A stretch of 9,129 nt of DNA, taken from JBGPJO01 sp964348535. GTDB taxonomy: Bacteria > Patescibacteriota > Minisyncoccia > Phycocordibacterales > JAKFXT01. Positions 1-5,833 of the stretch are shown piece by piece (within the stretch, counting starts at the first letter, position 1; the number at the start of each line of letters is the position of its first letter). The DNA lies in assembly GCA_964348535.1 (NCBI GenBank), contig CAYGDB010000025.1, positions 1-9,129 on the forward strand. The letters are read 5' to 3'. The translations under genes were made by a program, and so were the position numbers. The notes under the pieces are model-generated. The model worked only from the letters and a program-made list of their open reading frames with translations, made no database searches and was not told the DNA's origin.

Positions 1-347
1 AGGTCCGGCATTTTTTTCTCGGCGATTTCTCGAATTTGAGCTTTTGTAACAGAACCGATTTTGCTTGTGCTTGGTTTTCCCGAACCTTTTTCTTTCCCAA
101 CAGCTTTCAAAAGCATATCGGCAGCCGGAGGAGTTTTCAGTATGAAATCATATGTCCGGTCTTCATAAACTGAAATTTCAACGGGGATGACGCTACCAAG
201 CATGCTTTGAGTGGCCGCGTTAAATTTGCTGACAAAATCGCCAATGTTTACACCGGCCGGACCAAGGGCCGTGCCTACCGGCGGAGCGGGCGTTGCCTTT
301 CCGGCTTGAATCTGAAGCTTTAATTTCTTTGTTACTTTTTTAGCCAT
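1..347 (-). CDS. rplK: Ribosomal protein L11 (uL11), 3' end cut by window edge
   Basis: L11 builds the GTPase-associated stalk base of the large ribosomal subunit, binding 23S rRNA with L10 and contacting elongation factors. Reading down from the ATG at 347 gives 115 codons that begin MAKKVTKKLKLQIQAGKATP. The N-terminal domain has the proline-rich linker helix region PPVGTALGPAGVNIGDF (about residues 22-38) and the FNAAT motif. The C-terminal RNA-binding domain shows KTPPAADMLLKAVG and the signature REIAEKKMPDL. Full-length L11 is about 141 residues, so roughly 25 residues lie beyond base 1. It follows nusG by 37 bases (348-384) in the usual secE-nusG-rplK order and is probably cotranscribed. 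No Shine-Dalgarno is visible in the A/T-rich gap. The family call is very secure. Confidence 0.97.
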   Translation of the reverse strand, partial: MAKKVTKKLKLQIQAGKATPAPPVGTALGPAGVNIGDFVSKFNAATQSMLGSVIPVEISVYEDRTYDFILKTPPAADMLLKAVGKEKGSGKPSTSKIGSVTKAQIREIAEKKMPD

Positions 348-384
348 TTTTATTATTTTAGTGTTTAGTAAAGTGAGAGTTAAA

Positions 385-930
385 TTAGATTTTCTTGACC
401 TGCAAAAAATCCAACTCGACGGGAGTTTCGCGTCCGAACATTGAAACCAATACTTTTATTTTACCTCTCTCATCATCAACTTCCGAAACTTTGCCCTCAA
501 GTTCTTTGAAAGGTCCGTCTGTAATGGTAACCGCATCATTTATCTCAAGGTCGGTTGTGTGCTTTATAATATCGGCATCCATCATTTTGAAAAGATGTTC
601 TATTTCCTCTTTCGAAAGAGGAACCGGCTGAACACCGGAACCGACGAATCCCGTTACTCTTGGGGTATTGCGAACAACGAACCACGAATCATCCGTTACA
701 ACCATGTCAACGAGGACGTAGCCGGGGTAAATTTTTTCTTCCTCCTCCACTCTTTTTCCTCCTTTGACTTTTATTTTTTTCTCAACAGGAACAACAACGT
801 TAAAAATTTTATCACCCATGCCGAGCGACTCTATTCTTTGTTTCAAATTCCGCACTACGGCATTTTCATATCCGGCATAAGTATGAATGGCATACCAATG
901 ACGCTCGCCATCTTGTATTTGCTTTGACAT
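385..930 (-). CDS. nusG: Transcription termination/antitermination factor NusG
   Basis: NusG binds the clamp of RNA polymerase, increases processivity, and couples transcription to Rho or to the ribosome through its KOW domain. The 181-residue product is the standard length. The NGN domain spans about residues 10-118, with HWYAIHTYAGYENAV at 11-25, YPGYVLV at 68-74 and NTPRVTGFVG at 88-97. A linker leads to the C-terminal KOW domain (about 130-181), with VTITDGPF and FGRETPVELDF at 165-175. The start at 930 lies 8 bases after the secE stop, so the two are translationally close. No SD is seen between them. It is transcribed from the promoter upstream of secE. Nothing is odd in the sequence. 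Confidence 0.98.
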   Translation of the reverse strand: MSKQIQDGERHWYAIHTYAGYENAVVRNLKQRIESLGMGDKIFNVVVPVEKKIKVKGGKRVEEEEKIYPGYVLVDMVVTDDSWFVVRNTPRVTGFVGSGVQPVPLSKEEIEHLFKMMDADIIKHTTDLEINDAVTITDGPFKELEGKVSEVDDERGKIKVLVSMFGRETPVELDFLQVKKI

Positions 931-938
931 ATCTGATT

Positions 939-1121
939 TTATTTAATGATGAAGCGGTCAATAATAAAACCGAAAATAAAATCAAAGAGTCCGAGATAAA
1001 GCGATGTTACCAAAGAAACCACCACAACAACAAGAGTGTAAGACAAAACCTGCCGGCGAGTGGGCCAACTTACGTGCTTCATTTCAGCTCTTGTTTCTTT
1101 TAGATAATCTTGAAGTCCCAT
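939..1121 (-). CDS. secE: Preprotein translocase subunit SecE
   Basis: SecE clamps SecY in the membrane and is essential for the Sec protein-conducting channel. The 60-residue product is the short single-span form found in most bacteria, unlike the three-span E. coli protein. An amphipathic cytoplasmic helix carries the family signature EMKHVSWPTRRQVL (residues 13-26, with W19-P20). One transmembrane helix follows, roughly residues 29-55, starting at the valine run. It is the first gene of the secE-nusG-rplK cluster. No SD is present: the leader just before the ATG is TTTTTAATAAAAAA. This suggests initiation on an unstructured A/T-rich leader, as is common in several bacterial phyla. Confidence 0.95.
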   Translation of the reverse strand: MGLQDYLKETRAEMKHVSWPTRRQVLSYTLVVVVVSLVTSLYLGLFDFIFGFIIDRFIIK

Positions 1122-1136
1122 TTTTTTATTAAAAAG

Positions 1137-1149
1137 AGCCCCGAGGGCT
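1137..1149 (-). promoter_or_regulatory. 5'-end hairpin of the secE-nusG-rplK transcript
   Basis: On the minus strand AGCCC-TCG-GGGCT forms a 5-bp, 3-nt-loop hairpin followed by CTTTTT. It looks like a small terminator. However, the predicted transcription start (about 1151) is only a couple of bases upstream, so it would sit at the very 5' end of the mRNA, where such hairpins protect against 5'-dependent decay. A leftover terminator of an earlier arrangement is the alternative. Confidence 0.4.
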
Positions 1150-1157
1150 TACTTTGA

Positions 1158-1186
1158 ATAGTATACTTTGGTAGCAAAAATGTCAA
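1158..1186 (-). promoter_or_regulatory. Sigma70-type promoter for secE-nusG-rplK
   Basis: On the minus strand a perfect -35 TTGACA (1181-1186) is followed after 17 bases by TACTAT (1158-1163). An overlapping TATACT (1160-1165) would give a 15-base spacer. The predicted start is near 1151, about 30 bases before the secE ATG. It is the best promoter match in the window, fitting a highly expressed translation and secretion operon. Confidence 0.75.
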
Positions 1187-1240
1187 CAAAAAGCCACCCA
1201 AGGGTTCCACATGGAAACCACAAAGCAACTTGAGGTTGAA

Positions 1241-1282
1241 ATCCCCAACACATCTCGGCTTAAGCCGAGATGTGTTGGGGAT
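1241..1282 (-). terminator. 42-bp perfect palindrome, probable terminator of the SIMPL gene
   Basis: Bases 1241-1260 are the exact reverse complement of 1263-1282 around a central TA, so the RNA of either strand would form a hairpin of about 19 bp. It begins 17 bases after the stop of the SIMPL-domain gene and lies upstream of the secE promoter, the right place to end that transcript. The following tract on the minus strand (TTCAACC) has almost no T run. Termination is therefore inferred, and a mobile palindromic repeat or protein-binding site is also possible. Confidence 0.55.
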
Positions 1283-1299
1283 AATTCCGTGTCAAATTC

Positions 1300-2106
1300 T
1301 TAACGAATCTCGTATGTAATGGTCACATTTGAAACAACGCGAGTTTCTCCGGGAGCAACTGAAACCGATTGACTGTCCCCTCCTATACCGCCGAACTCTC
1401 CAGCCGCTTTGCCATAAAATATCGGTGGATAAGAACCTGATTCTGAAAAATTCACAACTCTAACAATTTTTACGCCAAGCTGTTTGGAAAGCTCTTTGGC
1501 TTTTTCTTCCGCTTTATCTATCGCTTCCTTCCTAGCCTTCACTTCAAGAGAATCTTCATCATCAATAGAAAAATTAAGTCCGCTTAAGTTTGTCACGCCA
1601 ACCGCTCCGATACCGGAGAGAAGATCGCCTGCTTTGGCGATATCACGCACCTTGACTTCAATAGTCTGAGAAACTTTATAGCCAGAAATTACAGGAGGTT
1701 TTTGCGGCGGACAACCCCACTGATTACAAATCACAGGGTTTGTATATTCGTAGTTTGGATAAATTTGATAGCTTGTGGTCTTTGTGTCTTTTTCTTGAAC
1801 TCCGCTTTTACTTAAAAATTCAAGCGCCTTTTTTATTGTTTCGTCAGATGCTTTTTGAGCGTCGGCCACCACCTTCGCCTCCTTCTCAACGGTAAAAGAA
1901 AAAGTGGCGGTGTCCGGTTTGGCAAAAGCCTCACCCTCGCCTGAAACGGTTATGACATTTTGAGAAACAACATCGCGTCCGATATAGGAAGATTTTTTGA
2001 ATTCATTTACGGTTTTCATCATCATAAAAAGGACAAAGATAAAAACTAGGGCAAGAGCAAACTGCCCGAACTTCTTTGACTGCCAAAAATTTAAGTTTTC
2101 GTTCAT
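1300..2106 (-). CDS. Membrane-anchored SIMPL-domain (DUF541) protein
   Basis: SIMPL-domain proteins (YggE/BP26-like) are secreted or periplasmic proteins that in some species form ring-shaped oligomers. Their molecular job is poorly defined; links to oxidative stress and surface structures have been reported. The 268-residue product has a short cytoplasmic start, a single hydrophobic segment (about 14-30, FGQFALALVFIFVLFMMM) with no clear cleavage site, and then an extracytoplasmic SIMPL domain. That domain opens with VITVSGEGEAFAKPDTATF (51-69) and includes the helix VKARKEAIDKAEEKAKELSKQLG (about 189-211) typical of the family. An insert at 118-138 holds a cysteine pair, C127 and C132, in a proline-rich loop that could form a disulfide. 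The gene is monocistronic between its own promoter and a palindrome. The fold call is strong; function is unknown. Confidence 0.88.
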   Translation of the reverse strand: MNENLNFWQSKKFGQFALALVFIFVLFMMMKTVNEFKKSSYIGRDVVSQNVITVSGEGEAFAKPDTATFSFTVEKEAKVVADAQKASDETIKKALEFLSKSGVQEKDTKTTSYQIYPNYEYTNPVICNQWGCPPQKPPVISGYKVSQTIEVKVRDIAKAGDLLSGIGAVGVTNLSGLNFSIDDEDSLEVKARKEAIDKAEEKAKELSKQLGVKIVRVVNFSESGSYPPIFYGKAAGEFGGIGGDSQSVSVAPGETRVVSNVTITYEIR

Positions 2107-2151
2107 ATAAATATTGATTAGTTACCGGTGATTGGTAATTATCCAAATTGT

Positions 2152-2179
2152 ATAATAAAAAAAATCAAATAACAATCAA
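2152..2179 (-). promoter_or_regulatory. Candidate promoter for the SIMPL-domain gene
   Basis: On the minus strand TTGATT (2174-2179) and TATTAT (2152-2157) are separated by 16 bases, matching 4 of 6 and 5 of 6 consensus positions. This would give a leader of about 40 bases before the ATG at 2106. The region is very A/T-rich, so chance matches are likely. Confidence 0.45.
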
Positions 2180-2184
2180 AAATA

Positions 2185-2208
2185 AACCACGGCTTTCAGG
2201 CCGTGGTT
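2185..2208 (-). terminator. Intrinsic terminator of the 133-aa gene
   Basis: On the minus strand a 9-bp stem (AACCACGGC / GCCGTGGTT) with a 6-base loop is followed by TATTTTTG. It starts 7 bases after the stop of the 133-codon gene, the classic position for a Rho-independent terminator. Confidence 0.75.
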
Positions 2209-2215
2209 CGTGATT

Positions 2216-2617
2216 TTAAGAACAAGCAAGAACGGCAATTTTCATCCGCTCAAGTTCTTCTCGACTTATTTTTTGAAGCTTTCCTCTCTTGCAAAAAGGT
2301 TCAAGAACTTGAACTTCCTTACTGCCAAATATCCACCTGCATCCTCCAAAAAGAAGAACATCTTTCCGTTTAGCAGTGACCGAGCCACACTTTGGATTAA
2401 AACAGAAAGCGACATCGGAAAACCTTGGAAAAAAATGTGTCGATCCGCTTCGTTTAACCTCAGAGAAAACGCAATGGTCAATAAAAACGTATCCGCCACA
2501 AGAAAGACAAGCATAATCTGAAGCAAGGAAAAAACAGTCCAACAAACTCAACATTTGTTGTCGGTAGTGCACAAGATGATCCTTTGTAGTCAGACTGTCT
2601 TGATCAAAGATCTGCAT
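2216..2617 (-). CDS. Small cysteine-rich protein, zinc-ribbon-like, unrecognised
   Basis: I do not recognise this 133-residue protein. It has two cysteine pairs that could bind one zinc ion: C37-x2-C40 (CLSCGG) and C72-x4-C77 (CFNPKCG), with the intervening segment holding GSTHFFPRF. This is the layout of a zinc-ribbon or treble-clef knuckle. Further cysteines are at 28, 49, 93, 109 and 132. The C-terminal part (111-130) is basic and helical. No signal peptide or membrane helix is evident, so it is likely cytoplasmic. That it is a real gene is well supported: extended -10 promoter, AAGGAG Shine-Dalgarno 7 bases before the ATG, and an intrinsic terminator after the stop. It is divergent from the malic enzyme gene. 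A nucleic-acid or regulatory role is a guess. Confidence 0.75.
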   Translation of the reverse strand: MQIFDQDSLTTKDHLVHYRQQMLSLLDCFFLASDYACLSCGGYVFIDHCVFSEVKRSGSTHFFPRFSDVAFCFNPKCGSVTAKRKDVLLFGGCRWIFGSKEVQVLEPFCKRGKLQKISREELERMKIAVLACS

Positions 2618-2624
2618 AGGATTT

Positions 2625-2630
2625 CTCCTT
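2625..2630 (-). promoter_or_regulatory. Strong Shine-Dalgarno (AAGGAG)
   Basis: AAGGAG lies 7 bases upstream of the ATG at 2617 and fixes that start. It is the only strong SD I find in the window; other genes start behind A/T-rich leaders. Confidence 0.85.
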
Positions 2631-2651
2631 TTTGTGTTATTTTCTTTTTTA

Positions 2652-2680
2652 AATATAGCACCAATAATATACAGAGTAAA
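2652..2680 (-). promoter_or_regulatory. Extended -10 promoter for the 133-aa gene
   Basis: On the minus strand TTTACT (2675-2680), a 17-base spacer and TGCTATATT give a -35 matching 4 of 6, a TG extended motif and a -10 (TATATT, 2652-2657) matching 5 of 6. The leader would be about 28 bases and contains the SD. Confidence 0.65.
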
Positions 2681-2701
2681 AATTATTTTAAAGAAAAAAA
2701 T

Positions 2702-2729
2702 ATGCCAACAGGGGGTATTCTGCTACGAT
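2702..2729 (+). promoter_or_regulatory. Candidate promoter giving a near-leaderless malic enzyme mRNA
   Basis: TGCTACGAT at 2721-2729 is an extended -10 (TACGAT, 4 of 6 plus TG). ATGCCA (2702-2707) is a weak -35 at 16 bases. Transcription would start near 2736, about 4 bases before the ATG at 2740. No SD lies upstream of that ATG, which fits leaderless initiation. Confidence 0.45.
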
Positions 2730-2739
2730 AGATATAAAT

Positions 2740-3906
2740 ATGAAAAAAGACTATCAAAAATTAAGCATAAAAGCCCACCTGAAAAGCCGAGGGAAAATAG
2801 AGGTCTTTGGAAAACTACCACTTAAAAATAGAGAGGACCTCTCTATAGCCTACACTCCCGGAGTGGCAGGACCGGCGCTTTTGATAGCAAAAGACGTTCG
2901 CAAGGCATACGACCTTACCTCCACCAAAAATGGCGTGGCGATAGTGTCCGACGGCTCCGCTGTCTTGGGACTTGGTAATATCGGCCCAGAAGCCGCTTTG
3001 CCAATCATGGAAGGCAAAGCCGTTCTTTTTAAACGCTTCGCTGGAATAGATGGGTTCCCTATTGTTCTTGGAACACAAAACACCGAAGAAATAATCGCCG
3101 CCGTCAAAGCCATCGCCCCAACCTTCGGTGGAATCAATCTTGAAGATATCTCCGCACCAAGATGTTTTGAAATTGAAAAAAGACTAATGAAAGAACTTTC
3201 AATACCGGTGATGCATGACGACCAGCACGGAACAGCGGTAGTGGTTTTAGCGGGGCTTATCAACGCTTTGAAAATAGTCAAAAAGAAAAAAGAGTTGGTC
3301 CGTGTGGTCATAAATGGCGCCGGCGCCGCTGGTATTGCCATCACGAAATTAATTCACTTATACGGATTTAAAAACATTATTATATGCGACAGCGTCGGAA
3401 TCATAAGCGATAAACGTTCCGATTTGAATCAGATTAAAAAAGAAATTTTAAAAATCACAAACAAAAATAATATCTCCGGCAAACTGACGGATGCCCTTAA
3501 AGAGGCCGACATTTTTATAGGGGTATCAAAAGGCAATCTCCTCTCTCCCTCCGATATAAAAACAATGTCTCTCAAAGCGATAATTTTCGCTATGGCAAAT
3601 CCTACGCCTGAAATAATGCCGAACGAAGCGCTAAAGGCAGGAGCGGCCGTCGTGGCATCCGGTCGCTCTGACTTCCCCAATCAAGTAAACAATGTTCTTG
3701 CCTACCCGGGAATTTTCAAAGGCGCAATAGAAAGTCGCCTCAATAACATAACGGAAGAAATGAAAATCGCTGCAGCCGAGGCTCTCGCGAGTGTGGTCAA
3801 AAAACCCATCGCAGGCAAAATAATACCCGACCCATTTGACAAAAAAGTTGTTCCGGCCGTTTCAAACGCCATCAAAAAATTTGGAGGGGGGAAGAAAAAA
3901 CACTAG
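2740..3906 (+). CDS. NAD(P)-dependent malic enzyme (oxaloacetate-decarboxylating), short form
   Basis: Malic enzyme converts malate to pyruvate and CO2 while reducing NAD(P)+, linking C4 acids to pyruvate. The 388-residue protein is the compact bacterial type, without the C-terminal phosphotransacetylase-like domain of MaeB. In the malic N-terminal domain are YTPGVAGP (Y38, proposed acid), K93 of EGKAVLFKRFAGIDGFP (general base) and the metal ligands E135-D136 (INLEDI) and D160 (MHDDQHGTA). The NAD-binding domain has the Rossmann loop GAGAAG (193-198), D217 at the end of the second strand (favouring NAD over NADP), ANPTPEI (286-292) and GRSDFPNQVNN (308-318). All key residues are present. It is the only plus-strand gene, divergent from the 133-aa gene and convergent with the DUF475 gene. 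Its C-terminus is lysine-rich (GGGKKKH). Confidence 0.95.
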   Translation: MKKDYQKLSIKAHLKSRGKIEVFGKLPLKNREDLSIAYTPGVAGPALLIAKDVRKAYDLTSTKNGVAIVSDGSAVLGLGNIGPEAALPIMEGKAVLFKRFAGIDGFPIVLGTQNTEEIIAAVKAIAPTFGGINLEDISAPRCFEIEKRLMKELSIPVMHDDQHGTAVVVLAGLINALKIVKKKKELVRVVINGAGAAGIAITKLIHLYGFKNIIICDSVGIISDKRSDLNQIKKEILKITNKNNISGKLTDALKEADIFIGVSKGNLLSPSDIKTMSLKAIIFAMANPTPEIMPNEALKAGAAVVASGRSDFPNQVNNVLAYPGIFKGAIESRLNNITEEMKIAAAEALASVVKKPIAGKIIPDPFDKKVVPAVSNAIKKFGGGKKKH

Positions 3907-3921
3907 TTTTTTAAAATTTGA

Positions 3922-3947
3922 TTCTCTAAACTTTATTTTTTAGAGAA
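3922..3947. terminator. A/T-rich hairpin shared by two convergent genes
   Basis: TTCTCTAAA (3922-3930) and TTTAGAGAA (3939-3947) form a 9-bp stem with an 8-base loop. It lies 15 bases after the malic enzyme stop and covers the final codons and TAG stop of the convergent DUF475 gene. It could serve as a bidirectional terminator, but the stem is A/T-rich and neither side has a long T tract. Confidence 0.45.
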
Positions 3948-4903
3948 GAAAAATAAGCGAAGCCGACAAATAAAAGACCGATACACCCGATTATTACTTC
4001 TGGAATATGAATGAGAAGACCGGCAAACATTGAAACAGCAAGGCCCAAAATAGCCCAGTGGGCTCCGTGTTCAAGATAGATAAGATTTTCGAGGGTTTTT
4101 TGACGAACCATATAGACAGTCATAGCTCGGACAAAAATGGCACCGATGCCAAGACCCGCCACTATCACCGAGAGTTTCGTTGTGATGGCAAAAGCTCCTA
4201 TAACTCCATCAAGCGAGAAAGCGGAATCAAGAATATTAAGATACAAAAACAAAGCGAAACCGCCACCGGTAATATTTTTACTCTCAACACTGAAAGAACT
4301 GGCGACACCTTCTATTAAAACAAACAGGACTATGCCTATGATGCCGGCGCTTAGTATCGCCGAGCTTGATTCAGACAACGCAAAAGAAAAACCAAGAATG
4401 GTAACGAGAGCAAGAGCAATCTCTATAGCTTCAATCCTTCCCCACTTTACCAAATGCCTTTCAATCACCTGAATCCAATGGACTTGTTTTACTTCATCAA
4501 AAAAGTACTTAAGCGAAATCATTAAAAGAAAAGCTCCGCCAAAAGCGCTGATGGCGGGATGAACACTTTCTAACAGATTGGCGTATTGTTCTGGGTCATT
4601 AAAAGCCAAACCGGCAACAAGCAAAGGAGAAAGCCAAAGTGCCACGCTTACTATTAAAAGAGGCAAGACAAGTCGGGTGCCAAAGACGGCCACTATTATG
4701 CCCCAAGTTAAAAAACGTTTTTGCCAAACAGGACTCATTTTGGCCAAAACTTTGGCGTTAATAACGGAGTTATCAAAAGAAAGAGTCACTTCTAAAATTG
4801 AAAGAATGGCAGCCAGAAAAAAAGCGACCGGCCCACCCCATAAATAAACGGCAAAAAGAGTAACGGCTGAAATCAAGGTCGGAAAAATAAAAATTCTTTT
4901 CAT
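3926..4903 (-). CDS. DUF475 / TerC-superfamily integral membrane protein
   Basis: TerC-family proteins (TerC, Alx, YceF) are multi-span membrane proteins linked to metal-ion export, notably manganese, and tellurite or pH stress. DUF475 is a branch whose substrate is not established. The 325-residue product has about 8-10 hydrophobic segments spread over residues 3-318. The two conserved acidic motifs are present: EVTLSFDNSVINA (38-50, with E38, D44, N45) in an early helix, and LDSAFSLDGVIGAFAIT (225-241, with D226, D232) in the second half. This internal echo is the family hallmark, and the acidic residues are the likely metal site. It starts 29 bases after the HD-domain gene stop, probably on the same mRNA, with no SD. 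Neither transported ion nor direction can be read from sequence. Confidence 0.88.
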   Translation of the reverse strand: MKRIFIFPTLISAVTLFAVYLWGGPVAFFLAAILSILEVTLSFDNSVINAKVLAKMSPVWQKRFLTWGIIVAVFGTRLVLPLLIVSVALWLSPLLVAGLAFNDPEQYANLLESVHPAISAFGGAFLLMISLKYFFDEVKQVHWIQVIERHLVKWGRIEAIEIALALVTILGFSFALSESSSAILSAGIIGIVLFVLIEGVASSFSVESKNITGGGFALFLYLNILDSAFSLDGVIGAFAITTKLSVIVAGLGIGAIFVRAMTVYMVRQKTLENLIYLEHGAHWAILGLAVSMFAGLLIHIPEVIIGCIGLLFVGFAYFSSLKNKV

Positions 4904-4932
4904 TAATATAAATTATTTTTAAAAAACAACAT

Positions 4933-5508
4933 CTAAAACATTCCCCTTAATTCGGACAGGTGATAATCAAGGTCGCTTCTAAGCGGGTGCGAAGGCCAAG
5001 TTTTTTTTATCGCCTCTATAATCTCTACATAATGTTCTATAAGATGCTCTTTCGGCACGTTAAAGCGCCTAAAGGTGTCATCTCCCTCTCTTCTAAAATC
5101 GGATATGAGCTCCGTGCAATTAGCTATAGCATCAGCCGCCTTTACGAGAAGAGCTTTTCTAGAAAGAGAAGGCACTTTTTTAACAATCTGTTTTTTTCGC
5201 TCTATCCATGGAACATGGCGATTTTTCTCGGTTACGGCGTCCACCATATCAGCAACATCAGTCCCGAAACGCTTTTTCAAATTCGCTATGGTAATCTTTT
5301 TAATCTCAACACTGTCTTCAATAGTATCATGGAGTATGCCCGCAACAATCACATCCTCATCATGAGAAATTCTGGCTAAAATCAAGCCTACAATAAGGGG
5401 GTGGATAATATAAGGGGTGTCTTTCCCTTTTCGTTTTTGTTTTTGATCAAGCTCATGAACCCTTATGGCGACACGAATAGCTTCTTTTATTTTTTGAGTG
5501 TATTTCAT
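4933..5508 (-). CDS. Single-domain HD phosphohydrolase of RelA/SpoT (small alarmone hydrolase) type
   Basis: The protein resembles the N-terminal hydrolase half of SpoT/Rel, which removes pyrophosphate from (p)ppGpp, and stand-alone hydrolases such as MESH1. Its 191 residues hold the RSH-HD motifs in order: PYIIHPLIVGLIL (H36), AGILHDTIED (H60-D61 metal pair, E64-D65 catalytic pair), FGTDVADMVDAVTE (81-94) and LVKAADAIANCTEL (D126 metal ligand, N130). No synthetase, TGS or ACT domain follows, so it would be hydrolase only. It is read from ATG 5508 behind an A/T-rich leader and precedes the DUF475 gene by 29 bases. Related HD proteins cleave NADPH or other nucleotides, so the alarmone substrate is inferred. 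HD-domain membership is secure. Confidence 0.87.
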   Translation of the reverse strand: MKYTQKIKEAIRVAIRVHELDQKQKRKGKDTPYIIHPLIVGLILARISHDEDVIVAGILHDTIEDSVEIKKITIANLKKRFGTDVADMVDAVTEKNRHVPWIERKKQIVKKVPSLSRKALLVKAADAIANCTELISDFRREGDDTFRRFNVPKEHLIEHYVEIIEAIKKTWPSHPLRSDLDYHLSELRGMF

Positions 5509-5519
5509 CTATCAGAAAA

Positions 5520-5542
5520 TTTGAGAAAATTTTATTCTCAAA
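5520..5542 (-). promoter_or_regulatory. Leader hairpin before the HD-domain gene
   Basis: TTTGAGAA (5520-5527) and TTCTCAAA (5535-5542) form an 8-bp stem with a 7-base loop. It lies in the presumed leader, 11 bases before the ATG at 5508, and is followed on the minus strand by TTTTC. It could be a weak attenuator or an mRNA-stability element. It is A/T-rich and may be incidental. Confidence 0.3.
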
Positions 5543-5558
5543 AAATTAACAAGCAGAA

Positions 5559-5564
5559 AGTATA
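5559..5564 (-). promoter_or_regulatory. Candidate -10 element for the HD-DUF475 transcript
   Basis: TATACT on the minus strand lies about 45 bases upstream of the ATG at 5508. There is no convincing -35 in the A/T-rich sequence behind it; the nearest is TTTTGT at 17 bases. The preceding terminator hairpin at 5591-5624 separates it from upstream transcription. Confidence 0.35.
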
Positions 5565-5590
5565 ACAATTATTTTTTAAAAACAAAAATC

Positions 5591-5624
5591 AATTAGAGAT
5601 TTTGGTTACCCAAAATCTCTAATT
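5591..5624 (-). terminator. 15-bp stem terminator-like hairpin
   Basis: Bases 5591-5605 pair perfectly with 5610-5624 around a 4-base loop (TTAC). Read on the minus strand it is followed by GATTTTTGTTTTT, a good terminator tail. It therefore probably ends transcription arriving from the repeat region or tRNA side before the HD gene promoter. It marks the edge of the unusual 5654-6861 interval. Confidence 0.65.
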
Positions 5625-5653
5625 TAAATTACCGCCCCTTCCATTTATTCTAA

Positions 5654-5674
5654 TCTGGGTGCCTAGAGAGAATC
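5654..5674 (-). repeat. Distal copy of the tRNA-His 3' end (att-like direct repeat)
   Basis: These 21 bases are identical, in the same orientation, to 6841-6861. That copy covers the 3' half of the T-arm, the acceptor 3' strand and four bases past the tRNA-His gene. Identity stops abruptly on both sides. This is the pattern left when an element integrates at a tRNA 3' end: an intact tRNA at one end and a truncated copy at the other. The repeat spacing is 1187 bp. Confidence 0.7.
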
Positions 5675-5777
5675 TCCCGCCAGTCAGACGGTCGCCGTCG
5701 CTTCTGTCTGCTCTGGGCACCGGCTCGCAACCCGTTCTACTGAACGGGTGCCCGCTTCGCCGTTCGATTCTCTCTAG
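5663..5777. other. Structured unit A with tRNA-derived terminal inverted repeats
   Basis: CTAGAGAGAATC (5663-5674) and GATTCTCTCTAG (5766-5777) are perfect 12-base inverted repeats matching the T-arm/acceptor 3' strand of the neighbouring tRNA-His. The 91-base, GC-rich interior has no credible ORF. It folds into a first hairpin (GACGG-TCG-CCGTC, 5687-5699, or alternatively CAGAC 5685-5689 with GTCTG 5706-5710). A second is CCCGTTC-TACT-GAACGGG (5731-5748), extended by GGGCA 5715-5719 pairing with TGCCC 5749-5753. A C.A mismatch (5662, 5778) lies just outside the stem. The result is a closed multi-branch shape. It could be a structured RNA, on either strand, or a folded single-stranded DNA recombination site. 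No known family is recognised. Confidence 0.6.
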
Positions 5778-5830
5778 ACATGTCAAAATATAATCACCGA
5801 ACGCTCCTCGTTCGCTTCATTATTTTTGGG
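5763..5830. repeat. 68-bp direct repeat, copy 1
   Basis: It matches 5943-6010 at 67 of 68 positions (5783 T versus 5963 C), exactly 180 bp apart. It contains the right inverted repeat of unit A, the motif AGACATG, and a nested hairpin. In that hairpin CAAAATATAAT pairs imperfectly with ATTATTTTTGG around a CGAACG-CTCCT-CGTTCG stem (5798-5814). It acts as a conserved spacer between units A and B. Confidence 0.9.
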
Positions 5831-5833
5831 TAC

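Noticed and set aside
395..927. Plus-strand open frames of 78 and 122 codons opposite nusG.
   Set aside because: They are antisense to a fully conserved nusG and have low-complexity, non-protein-like translations.
2266..2526. An 86-codon minus-strand frame inside the 133-codon gene.
   Set aside because: It lies out of frame within a gene that has a strong SD, promoter and terminator matching the longer frame.
2850..3680. Minus-strand open frames of 164 and 83 codons opposite the malic enzyme.
   Set aside because: They are antisense shadows of a gene with all catalytic motifs intact.
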